Part shown: one piece after another, positions 27,342 through 37,300 of the stretch
How positions within the stretch are numbered: the first letter of the stretch is position 1
Layout: each line of letters opens with the position of its first letter
Source: Chitinophagaceae bacterium
GTDB lineage: Bacteria > Bacteroidota > Bacteroidia > Chitinophagales > Chitinophagaceae
Direction of reading: 5' to 3'
Length of the DNA stretch: 64,000 bases
NCBI GenBank assembly: GCA_947371755.1
Contig: CANBQT010000007.1
Span: 19,750-83,749 of the forward strand
Translations under genes and position numbers: made by a program
Notes under the pieces: generated by a model
Told to the model about the DNA's origin: nothing
Database searches by the model: none
Seen by the model: the letters and a program-made list of their open reading frames with translations, nothing else

Positions 27342-28727
27342 TTAAAGAAGTTCTTTGATTTTGATTGATCTAAAAGCAACTTGTGTTCCATGTTCCTGTA
27401 ATAAAATATGGCCTTTCTCAGCCATCCCAAAATTAGGATAAGGAACATATTTACTTCTTGCAACAAGCGCATAGAAATATTGAGTGCCTCGTTGGTATTC
27501 CAACACTTTCCAACCATTTAACCAATGTTCTACCCTGCCGTCTGGATATACTGTTATCCGACCTCTATTCCATTCTCCTATGGGCAATTTCTCTCTGCCG
27601 TTTTTCTTTGCTGGAATCAAATCGTACAAAGAAGCAAGGGTTCTGTTACCAATAGATCCGAGTTTAGCGTCAGGGTGTTTATCATCATCTAAGATCTGAT
27701 ATTCAAGTCCGATTGCTGAACCAGCGGTTTTCTCTTTTTCAGTAACAAAGTATTTGACCCCAGAGTTAGCAGTATCGGTCATTTGAAATTCAAACTGTAA
27801 ATCAAATGCCGCATATTCATGGACGGTTACTATATCACCCCCATTTTGGGATTCTGCACTTTGGCCTTTTGTAACTATTAAATTACCATCTCTGATAACC
27901 CATGTCTTATCCGGGAAATAATCTTTGTTTGCTCCTCTCCAACCCTTCGTGGTTTTACCATCGAAAATTAAATGAACGCCCTTCCTTTTCTCATCTTCAG
28001 AAATATTATTCACCAATAAATTCAAAACAAAAATAGAATCAGGAGGAGAAGCTTGCAAATGCTTGGTTTGAATACGAATATTTTTCCATCGAATTTCCTC
28101 TCCAACATTTTTAGGATCATAAACTGCATGTACTTGCAAGGCTATAAAACCCTTTGCCGTCATATCGTCTATCAAATGTGCACATGCAACGCCATTAACC
28201 CAGGTTCTTATATCGTTACCGATACATTCAATTCTGTAATGATTCCAATCTTTGTGTTTAAATGCCTTCTTTGCTGCTGGATTATTTTCAAGTGAATAAA
28301 GCCAATCTCTTCTTGCTTCATCATAAATACCACCGCTCCATGCTCTATTAGAAGGATCAATTTCCATTTGATAACCATGAACCCTATTCGGTGTTTTTAA
28401 GTCCGTTACTTTACACTTATCGTTTGTATCATTTTGTTCACTACGAAATTGAATTCCTGAATTCATTTGATCATCAACCTTAAAATCTACTTCAAATATA
28501 AAGTCGCTGTATTCTTTTTCGGTAGCTAAAAAACTGTTGGGTTGATTCAAAACAGTAGTACCAATCAACTCACCATGTTCCACCCGATAGGAAGCCTTTC
28601 CATTTAATTGTCGAAAACCTTTCAGGTCTTTCCCATTGAATAAATATTCCCATTGGGGAATGCTCTTATTTTGTGCAGATAAACATAGAACAGTAATCAG
28701 TGATAGAATAAATAATGGCAGTTTCAT
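27342..28727 (-). CDS. Two-domain DUF1080 protein (3-keto-disaccharide hydrolase family)
   Basis: A signal peptide (LITVLCLSAQ) is followed by two DUF1080 lectin-like sandwiches. The first starts at WEYLFNGKDLKGFR (about residues 27-205), the second at KGVHLIFDGKTTKGWRG (about 245-460). Both contain the family's NSGIQFRS / NSGVKYFV turn and conserved Trp-rich ends (HWLNGWKVLEYQRGT). The Pfam family name is 3keto-disac_hyd; some members hydrolyse 3-keto sugars. A tandem duplication inside one protein is fairly common in this group. It is transcribed first, ahead of the Gfo/Idh gene, and divergently from the GH29 gene. Confidence 0.88.
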   Translation of the reverse strand: MKLPLFILSLITVLCLSAQNKSIPQWEYLFNGKDLKGFRQLNGKASYRVEHGELIGTTVLNQPNSFLATEKEYSDFIFEVDFKVDDQMNSGIQFRSEQNDTNDKCKVTDLKTPNRVHGYQMEIDPSNRAWSGGIYDEARRDWLYSLENNPAAKKAFKHKDWNHYRIECIGNDIRTWVNGVACAHLIDDMTAKGFIALQVHAVYDPKNVGEEIRWKNIRIQTKHLQASPPDSIFVLNLLVNNISEDEKRKGVHLIFDGKTTKGWRGANKDYFPDKTWVIRDGNLIVTKGQSAESQNGGDIVTVHEYAAFDLQFEFQMTDTANSGVKYFVTEKEKTAGSAIGLEYQILDDDKHPDAKLGSIGNRTLASLYDLIPAKKNGREKLPIGEWNRGRITVYPDGRVEHWLNGWKVLEYQRGTQYFYALVARSKYVPYPNFGMAEKGHILLQEHGTQVAFRSIKIKELL

Positions 28728-28930
28728 GAAATGAGGTTAAGGTGCAATCGTTTATATTTCAATATTTAATAACATTAAAATTGCAAATTCAATCTTCTAT
28801 GAATTTGACCTTTTTTTTCCAATTTTAGCCATCTCACTGCTATTTATTTTATTAATAATTCTTTTTAGAGCAAATTGATTCTAAATTATAATAGTTATTT
28901 TGTGTTGACCCTAACCATAAAGCTATAGCC

Positions 28931-30274
28931 ATGAAAAATCTCATGCCCAAAATTGCGTTTTGCTTATTTATTATTTTTAGTTCAAGTTTATCCAAAGTAT
29001 ACGCTCAATCAAAAATCCAATCTGATAGTATTCAGGATAAAATGCAATGGTTCGCAGATGCCAAACTTGGAATCTTTATACATTGGGGCATATATGCTGT
29101 AAATGGGATTAGTGAATCCTGGAGTTTCCATAATAAAGAAATTTCATACCCAAACTACATGCAACAACTTCAGGGATTTACTGCATCAAAATATGATGCA
29201 AATGCATGGGCAGAACTTATTAAACAATCTGGTGCACGCTATGCAGTACTTACTACTAAACATCATGATGGTGTGGCACTTTGGCCAACAACCGCAAGTA
29301 AATTGAATGTAGTTGAATCGAGCCCGGCAAAAAAAGACCTGTTGTTACCCTTTTATAAAGCTTTAAAAACTAAAGGCATAAAAGCTGGCACCTATTTTTC
29401 TTTATTAGATTGGAGCTATCCAGATTATCCTGGATTTCTAAATGACAGCAGTAGGTACAAGGTTTCCGATGAGCCTCAGAGGTGGAGCCGTTTTCAATCA
29501 TTTCTAAATCATCAGTTATCTGAAATAATGGAGCAATATAAACCGGATTTAATGTGGTTTGATGGCGACTGGGAGCATAGTGCAGAAGAATGGGATGCAC
29601 CTGGCATTAGAAAGAAATTATTACATTATAATCCAAACCTGATCATTAATGGCAGATTAATGGGCTATGGAGATTACGAAACTCCTGAACAGAATTTCCC
29701 AGTAACCAGACCACAATTCAGATGGTGGGAACTTTGCATGACAACCAACAACAACTGGGGATACCAACAAAAAGATACAAATTGGAAAACACCTTATGAA
29801 ATTATCAGCATTTTTGTTGATGCAGTTTCTAATGGAGGGAATTTATTACTTGACATAGGACCAAAACAAGATGGCAGCATTCCCGATGAACAAATAAATA
29901 TCTTAACAGAATTAGGAAAATGGAATAAAAGAAATGGAGAAGCCATATTTAACCAATTAGGGGGCATTGCGCAAGGGCATTTTTATGGCCCCACCACTCT
30001 TTCAAAAGATAGTACCACCTTGTATCTTTTTTTACAAGGGAAAGCAAGTGGACAAATCATGCTGAAAGGACTAGAATCTAAAATTGAAGAAATTGAAGTA
30101 CTTGGGAATGGTACAAAACTTCCGCACAAAATTGTTGGAAAAATCTCATGGAGTAAAGTTCCAGGTCTTGTTTATATAGATGTTCCTGAAAATGTATTAG
30201 ATCCTTACATCACTGTTCTAAAACTGAAACTAGACAAACCAATTAGATTATATAGGGGTAAAGGAGGGCTTTAA
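28931..30274 (+). CDS. Alpha-L-fucosidase, GH29 (copy 1)
   Basis: A signal peptide (to VYAQ) precedes a GH29 barrel. Signatures are AKLGIFIHWGIYAVNG near the N-terminus, LTTKHHDGVALW, and PDLMWFDGDWEHS, where the first Asp is the expected nucleophile. A C-terminal beta domain (residues about 350-447) follows. The 447-aa length is normal. It cleaves alpha-L-fucosyl ends from glycans outside the cytosol, which would feed the L-fucose operon at 47.6-53.8 kb. It is divergent from the DUF1080 gene with a 203-bp AT-rich spacer. Confidence 0.93.
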   Translation: MKNLMPKIAFCLFIIFSSSLSKVYAQSKIQSDSIQDKMQWFADAKLGIFIHWGIYAVNGISESWSFHNKEISYPNYMQQLQGFTASKYDANAWAELIKQSGARYAVLTTKHHDGVALWPTTASKLNVVESSPAKKDLLLPFYKALKTKGIKAGTYFSLLDWSYPDYPGFLNDSSRYKVSDEPQRWSRFQSFLNHQLSEIMEQYKPDLMWFDGDWEHSAEEWDAPGIRKKLLHYNPNLIINGRLMGYGDYETPEQNFPVTRPQFRWWELCMTTNNNWGYQQKDTNWKTPYEIISIFVDAVSNGGNLLLDIGPKQDGSIPDEQINILTELGKWNKRNGEAIFNQLGGIAQGHFYGPTTLSKDSTTLYLFLQGKASGQIMLKGLESKIEEIEVLGNGTKLPHKIVGKISWSKVPGLVYIDVPENVLDPYITVLKLKLDKPIRLYRGKGGL

Positions 30275-30626
30275 AATTTAGACTACAAATCACTTTCCAT
30301 GTTTACAATGCCTATCATATAGGTAAGACAACTTTATGCGGGTAATAAAAACCGCCTGAATAAAGAGTTACTTATTTGTACTATTTTCATAATCTGTCAA
30401 TTTTATCTCTAAAAAAGGATAGTAATTATTGTAGTCCTACTCTCTCAGATTTGGTAATTGCTGGATAAAATAGCCCTTAATTAGTCTAATTACAGTTTTT
30501 TGTAGGCATACTACTACAAAAACAAAAAGGCACAACCTACAAGTGCTGCATTGAAACTGTATTTCCTTTACAGTAGAAATTAAGCAATACAAGCAGCATT
30601 TAATAACAATCAAAAACCTCCAGGTC
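30275..30626. other. 352-bp intergenic region before the receiver gene
   Basis: No ORF, tRNA or T-tailed terminator was found. One hairpin is visible (30497-30522, listed separately), together with a weak GCGG/CCGC pairing near 30338-30355. The rest is plain AT-rich sequence. Confidence 0.5.
30497..30522 (+). promoter_or_regulatory. Hairpin upstream of the receiver gene
   Basis: TTTTTGTAG and CTACAAAAA pair perfectly over 9 bp with an 8-nt loop. It lies about 105 bp before the receiver ATG. No T run follows on the + strand, so it is more likely a leader or operator element than a terminator. Confidence 0.35.
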
Positions 30627-31067
30627 ATGTTGGAAAAAGTTTTAGTGGTGAACGATAACGAGCTTTTATTAATGATTGCCAAGAAGATGATTAACATGAA
30701 TCATTTTGCTAAAGAAACCATTACTGCAACAGATGGATTGGAAGCATTAGAGTACTTTGATGATCTTCTACAAAACGAGTCGGATCCTTCAAGTAGCGCA
30801 CCTGAATTCATGTTTTTGGATCTTCACATGCCAAATATGAATGGCTGGGAATTCTTGAAGATTTTTACAGAAAAATACAGTACACATTTTCCAAATTTAA
30901 GAGTAGCCATTTTATCAGCTTCTGTTGAAATGGATGAAATTTTACTTTTATTAAAATATCCTATCGTAGTTGATTTTGTTTCTACACCTATTTGTGATGA
31001 GGTATTGGAAAATATAAAAAACAAATATTTCCTAAAGGAATTTCAGCGTGCACCAGCGATAATTTAA
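30627..31067 (+). CDS. Single-domain response-regulator receiver protein lacking the conserved lysine
   Basis: The 146-aa protein is a stand-alone receiver domain with no output domain. The phosphoacceptor is D65 in FLDLHMPNMNGWEFL, an acidic-pocket residue is D10 in VVNDNE, and the switch residue is S97 in ILSAS. The conserved Lys before the cis-Pro (usual KP) is replaced by Thr (FVSTPI, T120). Loss of this lysine normally weakens phosphorylation-driven switching, so signalling may differ from CheY. No histidine kinase is nearby. It lies 272 bp upstream of the giant adhesin gene on the same strand, so a regulatory link to surface behaviour is possible but unproven. Confidence 0.85.
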   Translation: MLEKVLVVNDNELLLMIAKKMINMNHFAKETITATDGLEALEYFDDLLQNESDPSSSAPEFMFLDLHMPNMNGWEFLKIFTEKYSTHFPNLRVAILSASVEMDEILLLLKYPIVVDFVSTPICDEVLENIKNKYFLKEFQRAPAII

Positions 31068-31119
31068 CTTATTCGTCAACAAATAGAACGTACCGTCAGG
31101 TTTTTCATCTGAAATTGAT

Positions 31120-31153
31120 AATACGGTGTTTTACTCGCCTAAATACGGTGTTT
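31120..31153 (+). promoter_or_regulatory. Direct repeats AATACGGTGTTT with 22-bp period
   Basis: AATACGGTGTTT occurs at 31120-31131 and again at 31142-31153. The 22-bp period is close to two turns of B-DNA, as expected for a dimeric regulator binding one face. The pair lies about 190 bp upstream of the giant adhesin start. Confidence 0.55.
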
Positions 31154-31293
31154 ACACGAAGCTAAAATCTTTTGACTTAATTTAAATTTGTTTACAGGTT
31201 TTCTGTGTTAAAAAAGGGCATATATATTTCAATTATGGTTTTGTTTTTGTATCATATTATTTGCTTCAGAAAATCAATCTTCAGGATGTTTTT

Positions 31294-31368
31294 ATGAATC
31301 ACTTCAGTTTAAAAGCTAATTCTTCATTCCAAAATCAAATTGCATGTGATCATTTCTACACTCTATAA
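31294..31368 (+). other. 24-codon upstream ORF overlapping the adhesin start
   Basis: An ATG at 31294 opens a 24-codon frame (MNHFSLKANSSFQNQIACDHFYTL) that ends in TAA at 31366-31368. It is in a different frame from the adhesin and overlaps the first nine or so adhesin codons. It could be a translational leader or just chance. Confidence 0.3.
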
Positions 31369-34300
31369 AAGATTATTTCGATTTCATCTATTGCCAAAAG
31401 CAACAACAGTGTTTTTTTGTGTGGCAATGTTATGTTCGATGAATGGAGTGGCCTCAGAAGGACCCAAAAATATAAATAAAGAAATATCCTTCTCAGCTTC
31501 AAATGAAGAGATAAAAAACAATAAGAAAGATCATACCCTTCGAAATACAGATCATCAAACCTTAAACTTAAATTTCTTTTCAGGAAGCAGTCAATGTTTA
31601 TCCGGGAACAGTTTTGATTTTACAAGTACTTCTTCTATCAGTTCAGGATCTATTACTAATCAAACCTGGGATTTTGGGGATGGGAAAACTGCCATTGGAG
31701 TATCAGCAACCCATAGTTATTTTTCACCCGGCAACTATCAGGTAAAATTGATTGTTACTTCTGATTTAGGTTGTACCGATAGTTTAAGCAAAACAATTAC
31801 TGTTTACCCTCAACCACTGGCTTCTTATATCATACCTTCTAATCAATGTTTAACAGGAAATACATTTTCATTTATAAGTAATGCCTCTATTGGATTTGGA
31901 GGAGGCATCAGTTCACAAGTATGGAATTTTGGTGATGGCAATACTGCTTCGGGCACAACGGTTACTCATTCTTTCTCCACTGCAGGTAAATATCCTGTAA
32001 ACCTCCAAGTAACTTCTAACAATGGATGTATAGATTTAGTTACAGATACAATTACTGTTTATCCATCTCCTTCCGTTACGGCTTCAAATATGAGTGCCCT
32101 TTGTTTAGGGAATACTTTAAACTTTAGTTCCGCAGTAATTGGAGGGGTTTCGCCATATCAATATGCTTGGTCTGGTCCTAATGGATTTAAAGCTAATACC
32201 GCTAACCCTGCTATTACAAATATTACTAGTAATGCTACGGGTAATTATGCAGTATCCGTAACAGATAGTAATGGATGTGCTGGATCATTTACAACGAGTG
32301 TAAATGTAAAATTACCACCTGTAGTTGCATCAATTACTGGCCCTATTGGAGGCTGTGTAGGCAGTTCCATTTATTTATCCAACATTACCCCAAATGGAAT
32401 CTGGAGTTCAAATAATCTTTCCGTTTCTACAGTAGATCCTATAACAGGGAAAGTAAATTTTATCAGTGCCGGAACATCCAATATTCAATATGATGTTACA
32501 GTAAATGGCTGCACTAGCAGTGTAAATACCAATATAACAGTAAATAGTGTTACCCTTCATCCAGATATCATTGAGTGCAATAATGGAATAACACATTTTA
32601 ATGCAAATGATATTTATTATGGCGTAACTTATAGTAATAATAATCCTGGAAATACCTATCAATGGAATATTACTGGAGGACCATTCTCTTATCAAGGCTC
32701 ATCCACTGCTAATAGCCAATACCCATCAGCACAATTGCAAACGGGACATGCATTTACAGTAAATGTGCAGTTCATTTCAAATGGAGTAAGTTGTTCTGCG
32801 CAACAAAAGATCTATAAAAATACAGTTGCTGCAGACACAATTCTAGGGTCGCACGATACTACTGTTTGTAGCAATACCTCTCCTATTTCTTTAGCTGCAA
32901 CTGCTTCAGCAGTTGCTAATGCATTCCAATGGACTAGTTCTGGAACTGGTACTTTTTCGAATAGTAATTCATTGTATACTTCATACACAGTAAGTAATGC
33001 AGATAAATTAGCAGGACTAATAAAATTATATTTTACTGCCAGCTCCAATATCAATGCTACTGGAAGTTGTGGCAATTCCTATGGAAAAGATTCAATGATT
33101 TTAAGAATCTATCCTCCTAATATGGCGGCTGATGCTAGTGTGACCATCTGTTCCAATCAAATTATAAATTTCACTCCCATCAGTTCAATACCTGGAAGCT
33201 TCTATTCCTGGTCTTCCTCTATTAATGCTGGTGTTCTTTATGGAAACGCTTCTTCTGGAACTGGTAATATTAATGATTCATTGGTTAACGGCTCAAATGT
33301 CTCTGATGCAATAGTTGTTTATAATATCACACCATTTGCATTTACCCCATCACGTGCTACATGCATTGGCAATCCATTCAATTATACAGTCATCATAAAA
33401 CCAAAACCTGCTGTTAGCATTTCGAATAATGCTGCAATCATCTGCAGTGGAAATTCTACCAATATTCAATTTAATAGTGGTATTTCTGGTTCATTATATA
33501 CCTGGAGTTCTGAAAACATCATTGCTGGCGTAAATGGCAATTCATCTAATCTCATAGTAAGCGCAAGCAATTTAATAACAGATCAGCTAAATAATAATTT
33601 TAATTCCAATTCAAAAGTTAGATACTATATCAACGCTATCTCTAATTCGGGGTGCATTGGAACTGATTCCACAGATGTCTACGTTGATGCTAATGCTACA
33701 CCAGCAAATGCAGGCCCAGATCAAATACAATGTAATATTACCAGCAGTATATTATCCGCTAATATCCCTGGAATTGGCATTGGGAATTGGGCACAATTAT
33801 CAGGACCAACTTCTGTTATTTTGGGTACCATTTCTTCTCCTTTCAGTACAATTTCAGGTTTAACAAGTGGTACATATCAATTGATCTGGTCTATAACTAA
33901 CGGATCATGTGCTGCCACTAAAGACACTGTTCAAATTATGATCTCTCCTGAATCAAATGGTGGGTCTATTTCAACTAATGCAACTGTTTGCGAGGGTTTA
34001 AATTCAAATACATTAACGCTGTCTGGATATGTAGGAAATATTGTCAATTGGGAATATTCAACCGATGGCGGAATACTTTGGACTTCTTTAAATCATACTT
34101 CTAATACCTACACCTATACAAATCTTTTAAAAACCACTTTATTCAGAGCATTGGTACAGAGTGGAAATTGCAGTATAGCTTATTCAGATTATGCAACTAT
34201 TAAAGTAAATGCATTATCAATTCCCGGAACAGTTTCATCTGATACTATTGTTTGTGTTACAAGTAATAGCGGCACTCTGCATTTAAATGGATTTGTTGGA

Positions 34301-37300
34301 AGCATACTTCAATGGGAATATTCAACTGATGCTGGTGCAACATGGCCAGTCATTCATAATACTAGCAATAGTTTTTCATTTAGTAATTTATCAAGTACTA
34401 CGTTATACAGAGCTGTAGTTCAAAATGGTGTTTGTAATACAGTAACTAGTAATTATGTAACTGTTAATGTAAGTCCTCAAACAATAGCAGGAACACTTGC
34501 AACAAATGCAACAGTTTGTGCCAATAATAATAATGGATTACTGACGCTTTCTGGTTTTACTGGAAATATATTAAACTGGGAATTATCGAATAACAATGGA
34601 ATTAATTGGACTAGCATTTCAAATACATCTAATCAATACTCCTATAATAACCTTGCATCATCAACTATATATAGGGCGAATGTACAAAGTGGTATATGTC
34701 CAGCTTTAATTAGCAACGAAACTTTCATTACAGTTTTACAACCAGTTACTGCAGCGAATGCAGGACCTGATCAGGTCTTATGCAACAATAACATTACTGC
34801 TCTATCTGCAAACTCACCTGTGATTGGAACAGGAGTTTGGTCCTCAATAATCACGAACCCATCAATTGCCAACATTATCAATCCTGCAGATCCAAATACT
34901 TTGGTAAATGGTTTAGCTATAGGCAGCTACCAATTTGTATGGACTGTTTCTAATGGTGCTTGTTTTGTTTCAAAAGACACAGTTGAGATAAAAATAAATG
35001 CACAAACCATTCCGGGTACTGTTTCAGGCTCAAATACTGTTTGTAAAAATTCCAACTCTGGTACGCTTATATTGTCTGGTTATATAGGCAACATAATAAA
35101 TTGGGAATCATCCACTGACAATGGAAATAATTGGACGATTATATCTAACAATACCAATACCTTAACTTATATAAATTTAACTACTTCTACTATGTACCGA
35201 GCTGCAGTGCAAAGTGGCTCCTGTTCTCCTATTTATTCAAATAATGCCATTATAACTGTTTTGCCCCCTGTATCAATTGCAAATGCTGGAATTAATCAGG
35301 CAATTTGCAATGCAACAGATGCAACTCTTGCCGCTTCAATACCAATTTCAGGTACTGGAATATGGAGCGCTATCCCCGGAAATCCTTCCATGGTAACTTT
35401 TACAAATCCATCTGATGCAAATACAACAATCAATGGATTAATCACTGGCACTTATCAATTCATATGGACAGTTGAGAATGGTGTATGTAATTCCTCAATA
35501 GATACTGTTCAAATAATTGTATACCCCAATTCTGTTCCAGGTACATTAAGTGCAGACGCTACAGTTTGTGCAAGTTCCAATAACGGAACACTTTCGTTAA
35601 ATGGATATTCAAGTACCATTACACAGTGGGAATCATCCACTGATGGTACTAATTGGAATTCCATAGCCAATACAAGTAATTTACAAAATTATTCTAACCT
35701 TACAAGTTCTACCTATTTTAGAGTTTCGGTGAAAAATGAAGTGTGTCCTTCTTTATATTCTAATTTAGTTCGCATTACAGTAACACCAGCAACAACCATT
35801 GCAGATGCTGGTCCGGATACTACTTTAATCAATGGATTTTCTAGTTACAAACTAGAAGGAAACATGCCAAGTGCAGGTGTTGGTGTTTGGACTATTATCC
35901 CACCCTATGGTCCTTCAAATATAATCTTTACAGATACCTCAGACCCTGGGGCTACCATTAGAAAATTGGCATATCATTTAGGTGATTCAACTTCCATTCC
36001 AATAATTCCACCATCAGATGGAGTATATCATTTAAAATGGACCATTACAAATGGCATTTGTCCACCTTCAGAAAGCGATATGGTAGTAACAGTTCAACCT
36101 CCTACAAATCCAGGAGTAGTTGGAATTGATACTATTGCTTGTACAGGAAGCAATAATGGCTATATATCAGTAAATGGTTATTTCGGAAATATTCTTCAAT
36201 GGGAAGATTCTACTTCAAATTCCACAAACTGGAATATCATTCCTAGAACATTAGGTACTAATCAAGATACTTTGCATTATGAAAATCTTACTAAAACTAC
36301 TTATTACCGGGCTTTAGTTAAAAATGGTGTTGGACTATCATTGTATTCTGGAATAGCAGCAACAGTAACTATTTTAGATGCGGTTACAGCATCAGACGCT
36401 GGAAAAGACAGTAGTATTTGCAATACAAGTTCTATTCAGTTATATGCTAATAGACCTACTTCAGGTACCGGCACATGGAGCTTTGTTCCGGGATCTCCAA
36501 GTACTCCTACGTTCAGCAACGTAAAAGATCCAAACGCAATGGTATCTGGACTAACATTTGGTACCTACCAATTTATTTGGACCATTTCAAACGGAAGTTG
36601 TAGTAATTCTGTTGACACGGTTAAGATTACAATTGATGTACCAACAATTCCTGGTACTATTATTTCTTCGAACACAGTTTGTGCCAATAACAATCATGGA
36701 ACTTTACATTTGAATGGATATACTGGGTCAGTTTTATCAGGCTACTATTCAACAGACAACAGTCTCAATTGGTTCCCCGTTACAAATACCGCAGGCAAGG
36801 ATAGTTTGGTATACAACAATCTGCCTGCTACAACACAATTCAAGGCAGAAGTTAAAAATGGTTCTTGTCCGTCTTTATTTAGTAATATAGTAACAATCAC
36901 AGTTCTTCAAACAGTAACGAATTCAAATGCCGGCATTGATCAAAAATTATGCAGTCAAACTTCAACCACACTAACCGCTAATTCACCAATTTTAGGTACT
37001 GGAACTTGGACATCTTTACCAGGAAATCCATCCACCGTAAATTTTACAAACACACACAATCCGAATAGTTCTGTATCTGGTTTGATAAATGGCACTTATC
37101 AGTTCGTCTGGACTATATCGAATGCACTTTGCAATGATTCAAGAGATACTGTTCAGGTTTCTGTATATGCTTCTACCCTTTCGGGAAATCTTAATTCTGA
37201 TGCGGTTGTTTGTTCAAATGCTAATAACAACACATTAACCCTTTCTGGTTTCAATGGTTCGATTCTGCAATGGGAATCATCTATCAATAACGGAAGCAGT

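Noticed and set aside
30338-30355. GCGG/CCGC hairpin as a riboswitch or sRNA
   Set aside because: Only four base pairs with a 10-nt loop and no T run; too weak to support an RNA feature.
31310-31340. Frameshift in the giant adhesin gene joining the 31294 ATG to the main frame
   Set aside because: The 31294 frame gives no better signal peptide, and the TTG/GTG start provides a sensible basic N-region. A sequence error cannot be excluded, so it is kept as a finding instead.
33657-33863. 68-aa plus-strand ORF in another frame of the giant adhesin
   Set aside because: Chance frame inside the repeat protein; composition is unlike a real gene.
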